From Cohnella sp. OV330 (GTDB lineage: Bacteria; Bacillota; Bacilli; Paenibacillales; Paenibacillaceae): a DNA stretch of 64,000 nt. The translations under genes were made by a program, and so were the position numbers. Every line of letters starts with the position of its first letter. Position 1 is the stretch's first letter. Below the pieces are notes generated by a model. That model did no database searches, was not told where the DNA came from, and saw nothing but the letters and a program-made list of their open reading frames with translations. Of this stretch, positions 32,441 through 47,844 are shown piece by piece. The stretch lies in assembly GCF_900112065.1 (NCBI RefSeq), contig NZ_FOKE01000018.1, positions 1 through 64,000 on the forward strand, in the 5' to 3' direction.

Positions 32441-33451
32441 TCAAGCTTTCTTTAAAAGAAGATAGACGAAATACGGCGCGCCGATAAATGAAACGACGAT
32501 GCCCGCAGCGATCCCTTCAGGATCCGCTACGTTCCGTCCGATCGTGTCGGCCAACAGAAGCAGAAAGCCGCCGATGAGCACCGATACCGGCACGAAGCGT
32601 TGGAACCTGGGGCCGACCAGCGACTTCGCGATATGCGGCGCCATCAAGCCGACGAACGCGATGCCGCCCGTGACGGCGACGGCGGACGCCGCGAGCGCCA
32701 CCGCCGCGAGAAGCAGAAGGCCGCGATCGCGAGAAATCCGGACGCCGCTGCCGACGGCGGTCGCGTCATTCAACGAGAGCAGGTTCAACGCGTCTGATTT
32801 GTACAGCGCATACGGCAGAATCACGAGAAGCCATGGCAGCTGCGCCCACAGGAAGGACCAATCCGTCCCCCATACATTGCCGGCCAGCCAACGCGAGATA
32901 AAGTCGACCTTGTAAATATCGACTGCGGACGTTATGAATACCATCAGCCCTGCGAAGGCGAGCGAAAAGCCGATGCCCGTTAAGACGAGCCGCATGGGAT
33001 GAAGCCCGGATTCACGGCTGTAGGAAAAAGCATACAGGAGTACGGCCGTAAAAAGCGCCCCGATAAAAGCGGATACCGGGATAACGTAGACGAAAGCGCC
33101 CGGCTCGGCAGGAATGAGCAAGAAGCTAATCGCTACGCCGAGTCCCGCCCCCGAGTTGATGCCCAGGATTCCGGGGTCGGCCAGATCGTTGTTCGTGACT
33201 CCCTGCAGGATGGCGCCCGACAGGGCCAGCGACATGCCTGCCGCCAGTACGATGCATATGCGGGGCAGACGGAGATCGAACAGGACGAACTTTTCCTTGA
33301 ACTCCCCGTGTCCGAGCAAGGTGGGCAGGATTCGTCCGTAAGAAACGGAAGACGAGCCCAAACCCAAGCTTATGATGACGGTCAATAGGATGAGCGCGGC
33401 CAGCGCCACGAGCAGGAGTCGCTGCTTGCGAATCGAACGGGCGTCGGTCAT
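32441..33451 (-). CDS. FecCD-family iron-siderophore ABC permease, second subunit
   Basis: 336 residues with about nine hydrophobic segments. The FecCD signature region is visible: RLPRICIVLAAGMSLALSGA near residue 60 and GGIAFVGLMAPHIAKSLVG near 265, the latter being the coupling helix that contacts the ATPase. Pairs with the upstream permease to form the membrane channel. Its start overlaps the other permease stop by four bases. It belongs to the Fur-box operon at 32.4-35.6 kb. No ATPase gene accompanies it. Confidence 0.93.
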   Translation of the reverse strand: MTDARSIRKQRLLLVALAALILLTVIISLGLGSSSVSYGRILPTLLGHGEFKEKFVLFDLRLPRICIVLAAGMSLALSGAILQGVTNNDLADPGILGINSGAGLGVAISFLLIPAEPGAFVYVIPVSAFIGALFTAVLLYAFSYSRESGLHPMRLVLTGIGFSLAFAGLMVFITSAVDIYKVDFISRWLAGNVWGTDWSFLWAQLPWLLVILPYALYKSDALNLLSLNDATAVGSGVRISRDRGLLLLAAVALAASAVAVTGGIAFVGLMAPHIAKSLVGPRFQRFVPVSVLIGGFLLLLADTIGRNVADPEGIAAGIVVSFIGAPYFVYLLLKKA

Positions 33452-34452
33452 GGGGTGGTTTTCACTCCTTTGCGCACGATAAACAGGAAGAACGGCAGCC
33501 CTATGATCGCGATGACCGATGCCATAGGCAGCTCATGATCACCGATCGCCGTACGCGAAATCGTATCTGCGGCCAGTATAAAAATGGAGCCGATGATCGC
33601 CGACATCGGAACGACCTTGCGGTAATCCGTTCCGACAACCATCCTAACGATATGCGGAATCATCAGGCCGACGAACGCCATGTTGCCGATAAGCGCGACG
33701 GAGGCGCCCGTCAACACAATGACCGCTGCGTACAGAACGAACTTGATCTGCGCGGTGCGCAGCCCTAAACCGATGGCAGCCTCTTCGTTGGCGCTGAGCA
33801 AGGTCAGCGCCTTGCCGAGCACGATCGCCGCGATAATGCCAATCGCGATAAAAGGCGAAATCGTCTGCACTTGCCCCCAGGTCGTGCCGATGAGACCGCC
33901 TGCCGTCCACATCGATACGCTTTTGGAAATTTTAAAAGCAAGGCCGATGCCTTCCGCTACGGCATACAAAAACAAGGACACGGCCGAACCCGCGAGCACC
34001 ATCCGGATCGGAGACATCCCTCCCCTGCGGGAGGCGCCGATGCCTAGCACCAGGCAAGCGCCGACCGCCGCTCCGATGAAGCATGCGACCATCGTGCCGA
34101 AGTAGCCGACGGCAGGCATCATCGCCATCGTGAACGCCAGCGCCGCATTAGCGCCCGAGGACAAGCCGATCAATCCGGGATCGGCAAGCGGGTTGCGCGT
34201 GAGCCCTTGCATGACGGCGCCGGCGACGCCGAGCGCGGCGCCGACGATCATGCCGGCCGTCTCGCGAGGAAGGCGAAGCTCGCGCAGCACGGTGAGCTGG
34301 TCGCCTACGGCATGGGTCGTCAGCGCGAGCCATACGTCGCGAAGCGTCGTATCTTTGGCCCCGAATACCATCGAGATCGTGAACATGCACGCGAGCGCGA
34401 TCAGCCCCACGACGATGGCCAGGGTGAAATTCATTTTCTTATTCGAATTCAT
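33448..34452 (-). CDS. FecCD-family iron-siderophore ABC permease, first subunit
   Basis: 334 residues, about nine membrane segments, with RLPRETAGMIVGAALGVAGA near residue 60 and GNMAFVGLMIPHIVRMVVG near 260. Homologous to the other permease, the usual FhuB/FhuG or FeuB/FeuC arrangement. It follows the binding-protein gene by 78 bp and overlaps the next permease gene by four bases. Expected to import ferric siderophore with the lipoprotein below. Confidence 0.93.
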   Translation of the reverse strand: MNSNKKMNFTLAIVVGLIALACMFTISMVFGAKDTTLRDVWLALTTHAVGDQLTVLRELRLPRETAGMIVGAALGVAGAVMQGLTRNPLADPGLIGLSSGANAALAFTMAMMPAVGYFGTMVACFIGAAVGACLVLGIGASRRGGMSPIRMVLAGSAVSLFLYAVAEGIGLAFKISKSVSMWTAGGLIGTTWGQVQTISPFIAIGIIAAIVLGKALTLLSANEEAAIGLGLRTAQIKFVLYAAVIVLTGASVALIGNMAFVGLMIPHIVRMVVGTDYRKVVPMSAIIGSIFILAADTISRTAIGDHELPMASVIAIIGLPFFLFIVRKGVKTTP

Positions 34453-34530
34453 CAGCCGCTCCGCTTTCTATATAAAAATAGGAAAGGGAACTTCGCGGGT
34501 TCGCGAAATTCCCGTTGTAAACGGGGATCG

Positions 34531-35568
34531 TTAGTTAGCGAGGAACTTATCCTTAAAGAATTCCAGCTGCCATTCCAGCGTCATGGCGTCGTTAAAGTAG
34601 AACGTCCGCGAATCGACTTCGTACACGCGATTGTTTTTTACCGCCGGAATATTTTTGTATGTAGCGGTCTGTTGGAAGGAAGTGTCGGCTCCCGGGTCCT
34701 TGCTGAGAATGACGTAATCGCCGGCGTAATCGGGCAGCACCTCCGCCGAGAGGGTGAAGTAGCCGTCTTTTGCAGTCGCTTCCTTGACCTTTGGCTGCAT
34801 GTTGAGGCCCATCAGCTGGAACAAAATTTCGGTTCCCCGTCCCCATGCGTCGCCGAACGTGTATACTTCCTTGTCGTACGCTTCGATGACCGAGACGGTA
34901 GCGTCGGCTCCGATCTTCGCCTTGATTTGCTCGCCTGCTTCTGCCGCCCGTTTCTTGAAATCGTCGATCCAGGCTTGCGCTTCCTTCTCCTTGTTCAGCG
35001 CCTTGCCGATCTCCAGATGCTGCGTCAGGTAGTCGACCTTGTTGTACGTATAGGTGACGAGCGGCGCGATCTGCTTCAGCTTATCCTGATTTTTGCTGTC
35101 GGAGGATCCAATGATAAGATCAGGAGACAGCTCGATGATTTTTTCCACGTCTTCGTCGGACACTTCGGTCACGCCTTGCAGCTTCTCTGCGAAACGCGGA
35201 TTGTTCATCGACCACGAATCGACGCCCACCAGCGGCACGCCCAGCTGGAGCACATCGCCCGTATAGCCGGACAGGACGACGACGCGCTGCGGATTGGCGG
35301 GCACTTCGATCGGGCCGGCCTCGGACTGGTACGTAACCGTACCGGTCTGAGCCACTGCAGAAGAGTTTGCGGAAGAGCTCGCGGATGCGCTCTCCGACGC
35401 GCTAGCCGTCGCTGCTGCGGAGCTGCTCGCGGCAGGGGAAGCGTTGCCTCCCTTATTGTTGTTGCCGCATGCGGCCAGCGCGAACGCGGCGACCATGAAC
35501 AACGCGAACATGAGTAGACCTCTGCCAAGCTTAGTACCGTTTAAACGAGCGTTTGCCTGTCTTTTCAT
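34531..35568 (-). CDS. Iron-siderophore ABC transporter substrate-binding lipoprotein
   Basis: 345 residues. Signal peptide with a lipobox ending LAAC (Cys34), then a Ser/Ala-rich linker (about 40-75) and a class III periplasmic-binding fold: RVVVLSGYTGDVLQLGVPL, a long connecting helix, and IIELSPDLIIGS. Membrane-anchored receptor that delivers ferric siderophore to the FecCD pair. The siderophore type cannot be told. First gene of the operon, under two overlapping Fur-box-like sites. The start lies 20 bp inside the leader after GGGG. Confidence 0.94.
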   Translation of the reverse strand: MKRQANARLNGTKLGRGLLMFALFMVAAFALAACGNNNKGGNASPAASSSAAATASASESASASSSANSSAVAQTGTVTYQSEAGPIEVPANPQRVVVLSGYTGDVLQLGVPLVGVDSWSMNNPRFAEKLQGVTEVSDEDVEKIIELSPDLIIGSSDSKNQDKLKQIAPLVTYTYNKVDYLTQHLEIGKALNKEKEAQAWIDDFKKRAAEAGEQIKAKIGADATVSVIEAYDKEVYTFGDAWGRGTEILFQLMGLNMQPKVKEATAKDGYFTLSAEVLPDYAGDYVILSKDPGADTSFQQTATYKNIPAVKNNRVYEVDSRTFYFNDAMTLEWQLEFFKDKFLAN

Positions 35569-35589
35569 TTTTCTACCCCTAACTATTAA

Positions 35590-35620
35590 TGATAATCATT
35601 ATCATTGATAACGTTTATCA
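35590..35620. promoter_or_regulatory. Tandem Fur boxes
   Basis: TGATAATCATTATCA (35590-35604) is a full match to the 7-1-7 Fur box. A second site, TGATAACGTTTATCA (35606-35620), has two mismatches. Both lie between the minus-10 and the start codon, where a bound repressor would block transcription when iron is plentiful. Confidence 0.88.
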
Positions 35621-35622
35621 TT

Positions 35623-35651
35623 ACTTTAGGGGTTTACGCTTATTTTGTCAA
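35623..35651 (-). promoter_or_regulatory. Promoter of the siderophore-uptake operon
   Basis: Minus strand TTGACA (35651-35646), 17 bp, TAAAGT (35628-35623). The Fur boxes begin three bases downstream. Confidence 0.7.
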
Positions 35652-35681
35652 TGAAAATAGGCTCGAATTCTGTCCCTATGG

Positions 35682-36386
35682 CTAAAATCTTTTACGCGCC
35701 GCCCGAGCGACAAAGCTTCCGCACAACAGCACCGCATAAGCAAGCGCATACATAAATGCGCGTATCGTCAACCACGCCTTGTCGTGCCCTAACCGGGTCA
35801 GCACCTCCGACAATATGCCGGCTGGCGGCAGCAGCCAGCGTATGAACGCTATGCGGTCGGGGAGCGGTGCGACTGCCTTGGCTGAAGCAAGCGACAACAC
35901 GAGGACGCCGATCAAAGCCGGGAGCGAAGCCGCGGTCCTGCCGAATCCGCGGTCAGTGAACCAGAGCGCGATTCCCATGCCTAACAGAAACATAGCGATA
36001 TGGAAGCAGGCAGCCGCTAGCCATTCTTCCGGGGCAGGCCATCGCTCCAGCTTCCCCGCGAGCGCCGGGTACAAGACGGCAAACGAGGCGAGCAGCATGC
36101 CCACGGCAGCCATCAGCAGCAGCTTGGATAGATGATAGGCGACGGCGCTGCCCGCCTGAAGGGCGGTCACTGATTGCTGCGTTTCCGGTTCCAGGTCGGC
36201 AAAGCCCCAGACGATCCATGTCGATACGACGTACAACCAGACGGATGAGAACGCATAGCTCTCCATGACCGGATTCGGCGATATCGTGTAGACGAACAAC
36301 AGGAAGCCGACGTATGCGATCAACGGGGCTAAGTATCGGTAAGATCTCGTATAGTAGGATAAATGATATCGAGTCAACGGCAGCAC
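35682..36386 (-). CDS. Membrane protein, probable ABC-2-type permease
   Basis: 234 residues with six hydrophobic segments (near 20, 45, 85, 130, 160 and 205). Basic C-terminal end. The preceding gene codes for an ABC ATPase and ends three bases before, so this is probably the permease half of an ABC exporter. The sequence is diverged and I recognise no closer family; substrate unknown. GTG start with GGAGG twelve bases upstream. Confidence 0.7.
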   Translation of the reverse strand: MLPLTRYHLSYYTRSYRYLAPLIAYVGFLLFVYTISPNPVMESYAFSSVWLYVVSTWIVWGFADLEPETQQSVTALQAGSAVAYHLSKLLLMAAVGMLLASFAVLYPALAGKLERWPAPEEWLAAACFHIAMFLLGMGIALWFTDRGFGRTAASLPALIGVLVLSLASAKAVAPLPDRIAFIRWLLPPAGILSEVLTRLGHDKAWLTIRAFMYALAYAVLLCGSFVARAARKRF

Positions 36387-36389
36387 GCT

Positions 36390-37268
36390 TTACACCATCC
36401 TCCCCGAACCTATCGTGACCGAATCGACGGAGGCTCCGGCCTCCAACAGTTCCCTCAGCAGCGCATCGCTGCTCGCAGGCTCGATCCAGTAAACGGCATG
36501 CCGTCGTTCCTTCCGGTATTGCATTATCCCCGGCCAACTTGCGAACGCCTTCGCGACCTCGCCTCGTCCCTCCGGCCATTGGCAGACGATTCGGCGCCAG
36601 CGCTTCCCAACCATCGCGTCAGCCGTCGCCGCGATCGATTGGATCCGTCCTTCCGAGATCGTCACGACGCGCTCCGCCCATGGGCCGATCATCGCTTTCT
36701 CGTGGCTCGCCGCGACGATGGCCGTCCCTTTCTGCTTCAAGCTCAGCAGCATCGAAGCAAGCGCGCCTTGCGCTTCTTCGTCCAGACCGCCGATCGGCTC
36801 GTCCAACAAGAGCAGCTCGGGATCGCCCAGCAGCGCTTGCACGAGATTCACTTTTTGCAGCATGCCCTTCGAGAAAAACCTCATCTGCTGCCCCGTCCTG
36901 TCCCGCAGGTCGACCAGTTGGAGCAGCTCCTCGATTCTCCTCGTCCGCGTCGCAGCCTCCAGCCCTCGAAGGGCGCCCATATGGTTCAAATATTCGCGAG
37001 CCGTGAATTTGAGCTTTGGTAGATGGTCGGGCGCATAACCGATGACGAGGCTGCCGCCTTCGCCCGATCCGATCGTTTCTCGCTTGCCGGACGAGAGCGC
37101 GGAGAGCCCCGCCATCATTTTAAGCAACGTGCTTTTGCCAGAGCCGTTCGGCCCGGTAACCGCCACCGTCTCTCCCCTGCTCATCTCCAAGGAAATGCGG
37201 TTCAGCACCGTTTTACCTTTATACTGCTTGCTCGCCTGCACGAGACGGAGGATGACGTCCGGATTCAT
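36390..37268 (-). CDS. ABC transporter ATP-binding protein
   Basis: 292 residues. Walker A GPNGSGKST (about 38), a degenerate signature FSKGMLQKV in place of LSGGQ, Walker B LLLLDEPIGGLD and switch His in AASHEKAM. The pattern is of the CcmA/NatA group that pairs with ABC-2 permeases, so it should drive export by the protein encoded downstream. About 80 residues follow the nucleotide-binding domain. It is not of the FecE/FhuC type and probably does not serve the FecCD pair. GGAGTG precedes the ATG. Confidence 0.9.
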   Translation of the reverse strand: MNPDVILRLVQASKQYKGKTVLNRISLEMSRGETVAVTGPNGSGKSTLLKMMAGLSALSSGKRETIGSGEGGSLVIGYAPDHLPKLKFTAREYLNHMGALRGLEAATRTRRIEELLQLVDLRDRTGQQMRFFSKGMLQKVNLVQALLGDPELLLLDEPIGGLDEEAQGALASMLLSLKQKGTAIVAASHEKAMIGPWAERVVTISEGRIQSIAATADAMVGKRWRRIVCQWPEGRGEVAKAFASWPGIMQYRKERRHAVYWIEPASSDALLRELLEAGASVDSVTIGSGRMV

Positions 37269-37449
37269 GGCCCTTCACTCCCGTTCTTTAACGGACATTT
37301 ATATTAATACTATTAAAATTAAAGTCCGTTTCACAATGCGATTATTCACAATCGAGGCGAGTTTATCCCGAGCTTGTGGGCAGTTTGGGGAAATAATGGC
37401 GTTATTTCATGCTATTCTCACTTATTCACAGGCGAATAGCGCGGCAACT

Positions 37450-37502
37450 CGCTATCCCCCCGTGGACAATTCGCACGAACTAGCGCTATCCACATGTGGA
37501 CA
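37450..37502. repeat. Short direct repeat in the gap 37269-37609
   Basis: CGCTATCC followed by GTGGACA occurs twice with a 34-bp period (37450-37468 and 37484-37502). Small inverted repeats lie alongside (GAATAGCG/CGCTATCC and AAATAA/TTATTT near 37396). No coding frame is supported in the gap; its AT-rich part at 37300-37325 may hold the promoter of the ABC ATPase gene, which I could not fix. Confidence 0.4.
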
Positions 37503-37609
37503 AGCGGTTTGCACGCCAAAAAGCCCGTCCTCTCGCTTCATAAACAAGGAGCGGACAGGTCTTAAAGGACGATAAAGCGAAACGAGCGACGCACAATCTC
37601 TTGCGGCGT

Positions 37610-37921
37610 TTAGAAAGCGTCGAGAAAAAAGGTGACGTAGACGGCGACCAGCACCCAAATCACCGGGACGAAGCCCCACCACAGCGCTCCTTTGAACTTG
37701 CGTTTGTGATAGAGCACCCAACTTACGGCAATGCTGACGATCAAAGCGATCGGATAAGCCCAGACGAAGACGATGATCGCGATCGGCCAAGCGGCCATAA
37801 CGGAGTCCGGGGAATCGAAGATCATAAAGGACGTTAAAGCGACGATCAGCCAGGGAATGACAAGCAGAACAAAAATGAGCTGGCTAACGAGCAGCACCGC
37901 GGCTGCCTTCGGATTTTTCAT
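37610..37921 (-). CDS. Small hypothetical membrane protein
   Basis: About 103 residues with three hydrophobic segments (residues 8-35, 45-70, 80-100), separated by a DSPDSVMAAWP loop and a basic YHKRKFKG loop. The ATG at 37921 has GGGGG eleven bases upstream; a TTG eleven codons earlier is the alternative. It stands alone between the ABC exporter pair and the rpoC terminator. I recognise no family and assign no function. Confidence 0.6.
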   Translation of the reverse strand: MKNPKAAAVLLVSQLIFVLLVIPWLIVALTSFMIFDSPDSVMAAWPIAIIVFVWAYPIALIVSIAVSWVLYHKRKFKGALWWGFVPVIWVLVAVYVTFFLDAF

Positions 37922-38090
37922 GGCACCATCGGCCCCCTTAGTCCCCGCCTGCAAAACGCCGGCTTAGTCGGCTTCACTTCTTCCAACGCAGGGCTTTTCT
38001 AGAGTTTACCCGTTTTATTCGGTTTTCGTAAACACCGGGGCATTGGATCGGCCTGCTGCGAGGGAAAATACCGAATGCCTGCTCAAAATA

Positions 38091-38121
38091 GAAAAACTGC
38101 CGGGCAGCGTGCCCGGCAGTT
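38091..38121 (-). terminator. Strong terminator after rpoC
   Basis: Perfect 12-bp GC-rich stem (38095-38106 with 38110-38121), three-base loop, then TTTTTC on the minus strand. It isolates rpoBC from the island and the str operon. Confidence 0.92.
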
Positions 38122-38166
38122 GGCAATCCATGGCTTAAATGAAGCGTTCGGCCGATCGGAGGTACA

Positions 38167-41784
<3,618 letters not shown>

Positions 41785-41924
41785 GGAGCAAGCCCTCCTT
41801 CATCGTGGCTCGGATTACGTTGCGATTGACGAACGGTCGTGATGATATTCAAGTATCCACGTCGGCGATGCGCCGGCCGGAAGCCGCGCGCCCAGCGCGC
41901 GTTCCGGTCGGGTGCACGACGATC

Positions 41925-45467
<3,543 letters not shown>

Positions 45468-45814
45468 CTTATCCTCACCCCTTCAGTCTACTGTGAAGCA
45501 TATGGTAGCGGAGCGAGATCCTCTCTCCAGCACTAGCAGAGGCAGCCGTCCCGCGGGGAACCCTACGGTATGATAAAACGCGGAAAGTGGGTAAAATAGC
45601 AGCGGGAGGACGCAATAAGCGCAATGTGCATGCAAAATCACAGCGGCAAACAAATAAAAGCCCCTATGCCCCAAACGGAGGCACAATGGCACTCGTATCC
45701 AGCCCATTCACCCAATATACGCCAATCGGCGTATTTTTATTCCTCTGAATGGCGCTAATCGAATAACTTCTCCACATACAGACAACTAGCCCATCTTAAA
45801 TCTGACATCTTCTT
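45468..45814 (-). promoter_or_regulatory. Long leader of rpoBC
   Basis: About 350 untranslated bases. Holds a hairpin 45667-45683 (TGCC-CC/GG-GGCA with an A-G/U bulge) followed on the minus strand by GGGGCTTTTATTTG, and a perfect 7-bp hairpin 45717-45723/45728-45734 that has a T run on the plus-strand side. No open frame with a ribosome site is seen. Confidence 0.45.
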
Positions 45815-45843
45815 ATAGTAACACAAGCGCCTATGTAGGTCAA
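45815..45843 (-). promoter_or_regulatory. Promoter of rpoBC
   Basis: Minus strand TTGACC (45843-45838), 17 bp, TACTAT (45820-45815), right after the stop of the rsmC-like gene. Confidence 0.65.
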
Positions 45844-45939
45844 ACGCCATTTTCAGAAGATGAAAAGATACTTGCGACGCGCGCTTAGGCACTTACTACG
45901 GCAGCGGCCATGCTTCGTCGCGAAGGCCGCTTTACCGTC

Positions 45940-46545
45940 TTACGCCTTGATCGCCCGGTACACGCGATAGCCTTTATCCTTACCGGCTTCGGTCACCTGA
46001 TCTTCGCCGAAGCAGGCTTCGAGCTTGGCTCTCGCGCTCGGCGCGCCTTGCTTGGTCTGAATGACGATCCAGAGCGATCCGCCGGGATTCAAGTGCGAGA
46101 CCGCTTCTTCGAGAATGCGGTGCACGACCGCCTTGCCTGCCCGAATCGGCGGATTGGACAAGATGACATCGAACGTCCGGCCGCCTACCGCCTCGTATAG
46201 ATCGCTGACTTGAATGTCCACGTTGCCGATGCCGTTGAGCGCGGCATTTTCGCGGCTCAGCGCAACGGCCCGTTCGTTCACGTCCAGCATCGTTACATGT
46301 CCTCGCGGCACCAGGCGGGCCGCCGTCAGTCCGATCGGGCCGTAGCCGCAGCCGACGTCAAGCACGCGGTCTTGCTGCCCCAGCTCGATATGCTCGACGA
46401 GCACTCGGCTGCCGTAGTCCACCCCGTCCCGCGAGAACACGCCGGAGTCGGAGACGAACTGAAGCTTCTGCCCCCGCAGCTCGGCCTCGATTTTTTTGCG
46501 GTCGCTGCGCGCGCTGGGCTGCTGCGAATAGTAATGATCAGCCAT
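45940..46545 (-). CDS. RsmC-like class I methyltransferase (YbxB family)
   Basis: 201 residues. SAM-binding motif DVGCGYGPIG around 62, motif II DVNERAV, and the SNPPIRAGK that marks N2-guanine rRNA methyltransferases. In this position (rplL - ybxB - rpoB) the B. subtilis homologue lies too. The target is probably a guanine in 16S rRNA (inference from RsmC). GAGGGG eight bases before the ATG at 46545 fits; the frame opens eight codons earlier. Confidence 0.9.
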   Translation of the reverse strand: MADHYYSQQPSARSDRKKIEAELRGQKLQFVSDSGVFSRDGVDYGSRVLVEHIELGQQDRVLDVGCGYGPIGLTAARLVPRGHVTMLDVNERAVALSRENAALNGIGNVDIQVSDLYEAVGGRTFDVILSNPPIRAGKAVVHRILEEAVSHLNPGGSLWIVIQTKQGAPSARAKLEACFGEDQVTEAGKDKGYRVYRAIKA

Positions 46546-46578
46546 CTCCTCGTCCCCTCTCATGCACAAACATGCACA

Positions 46579-46607
46579 AACCCCTCGAAGGCAAGCTTCA
46601 AGGGGTT
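46579..46607 (-). terminator. Weak terminator or processing hairpin after rplL
   Basis: Stem AACCCCT/AGGGGTT (46579-46585 with 46601-46607) with inner GAAG/CTTC pairing; no continuous T run follows on the minus strand, so readthrough is likely. A direct repeat of CATGCACAAA lies at 46561-46580. Confidence 0.45.
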
Positions 46608-46630
46608 CGCGATTCGATTGTTAAGCCAAA

Positions 46631-46990
46631 TTACTTAACTTCGACCTTAGCGCCGGCTTCTTCGAGCTTAGCCTTAACAGCGTCAGCTTCGTCCTTAGCC
46701 ACTTTTTCTTTAACAGCTTTAGGAGCGTTGTCAACAACGTCCTTCGCTTCCTTCAGGCCGAGACCCGTGATTTCGCGAACAACCTTGATGACGTTGATCT
46801 TGGAAGCGCCAGCTTCGAGCAGGATAACGTCGAATTCAGTTTGCTCTTCAACTTCAGCTACTGCAACTGCGCCAGCTGCAACAGGTGCAGCGGCAGTTAC
46901 GCCGAATTCTTCTTCGATTGCCTTGACCAGGTCGTTCAGTTCCAGGACGCTCATGCCTTTGATGGCTTCCAAGATGGACTCTTTGCTCAT
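46631..46990 (-). CDS. rplL: 50S ribosomal protein L7/L12
   Basis: 119 residues; dimeric stalk protein that recruits translation GTPases. N-terminal dimer domain, an Ala/Val-rich hinge (about 35-50), and the C-terminal [16 protein letters not shown] factor-binding domain. Follows rplJ by 76 bp. Confidence 0.98.
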   Translation of the reverse strand: MSKESILEAIKGMSVLELNDLVKAIEEEFGVTAAAPVAAGAVAVAEVEEQTEFDVILLEAGASKINVIKVVREITGLGLKEAKDVVDNAPKAVKEKVAKDEADAVKAKLEEAGAKVEVK

Positions 46991-47066
46991 GGTAGTACCT
47001 CCGTTAAATTAGATGATTTGTTGGTGAAAATTCAATTCGCGCGCCCCGAGGAACGAGGCGTTCGAC

Positions 47067-47570
47067 TTATGCGCTTGCTTCGTTCTTTTCCGCGACTGCC
47101 TTGACGGCGAGCGCGAAGTTGCGGATCGGCGCTTGCAGGACGCTGAGGAGCATGGAGAGCAAACCTTCGCGGGAAGGCAGGTCAGCCAGCGCCTTGACTT
47201 GAACGGCGTCGATAAAGCGACCTTCGATAACGCCGCCTTTCAGCTTAAGCGCATCGTTCTTCTTCGCGAAGTCGTTCAGGATCTTCGCGGCGGCAACGAC
47301 GTCCGTAGAGCTGAACGCTACAGCGGTAGGACCCGTCAGAACGGCATCCAGCTCGCTAAGCTCGACGCTAGCCGCAGCGCGGCTGACAAGCGAGTTCTTC
47401 AATACTTGGAACTCGATGCCGGCTTCGCGCAGACGCTTGCGCAGTTCGGTGACTTGAGCGACGTTCAGGCCGCGGTAATCGGCAACAACCGTGCTCGCGC
47501 TGGACTTCAGCTTGGCAGCGATCGCTTCGACTTCCTGCTGCTTGGCTTCGATAATCTTTGCATTTGCCAT
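47067..47570 (-). CDS. rplJ: 50S ribosomal protein L10
   Basis: 167 residues; the base of the L7/L12 stalk. [20 protein letters not shown] and the C-terminal helix that binds L7/L12 dimers are visible. AGGAGGTG six bases before ATG 47570 sets the start; the frame opens ten codons earlier within the leader. Its leader looks autoregulatory. Confidence 0.97.
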   Translation of the reverse strand: MANAKIIEAKQQEVEAIAAKLKSSASTVVADYRGLNVAQVTELRKRLREAGIEFQVLKNSLVSRAAASVELSELDAVLTGPTAVAFSSTDVVAAAKILNDFAKKNDALKLKGGVIEGRFIDAVQVKALADLPSREGLLSMLLSVLQAPIRNFALAVKAVAEKNEASA

Positions 47571-47797
47571 TTGGTACACCTCCTGGTCGTAGGACTTCAC
47601 CGTATCGATCGTCTATAAGGCTTATCGCCTTCACGAAGGCATTAAAAATGCCCCCACAGACATCGCGGAGGCATGACGTTACATTAATCTTACGCATCCC
47701 TGCCAGGCAAGGACGGTAACGAATGTATGCACACACCTCGGTAGGAAATTAAGCCTCGCGGCACCTACGGTCTACGGTATCAATATTCAACTTGATT
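47571..47797 (-). ncRNA. L10 leader of rplJ-rplL
   Basis: The minus strand holds the block GTAGGTGCCGCGAGGC (near 47768-47753), then AATTTCCTACCGAGGTG, typical of the Firmicute L10 leader, in which L10(L12)4 binds a kink-turn. It is followed by an attenuator hairpin at 47641-47674 before rplJ. Confidence 0.75.
47641..47674 (-). terminator. Attenuator terminator in the L10 leader
   Basis: Minus strand ATGCCTCC (47674-47667) pairs with GGGGGCAT (47655-47648, one G-T), then TTTTTAAT. Located 70 bases before rplJ, where it can stop transcription when L10 is in excess. Confidence 0.75.
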
Positions 47798-47827
47798 AAA
47801 GTAACACGTCCATACTCAGTCTGTCAA
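47798..47827 (-). promoter_or_regulatory. Promoter of rplJ-rplL
   Basis: Minus strand TTGACA (47827-47822), 18 bp, TACTTT (47803-47798), just after the rplA stop codon. Confidence 0.6.
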
Positions 47828-47844
47828 CCGCCAGAAGCTGGCGA

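Noticed and set aside
37269-37609. Possible gene in the gap before the ABC ATPase
   Set aside because: Minus-strand frame 37452-37790 crosses into the small membrane-protein gene antisense-wise and has no ribosome site or recognisable sequence.
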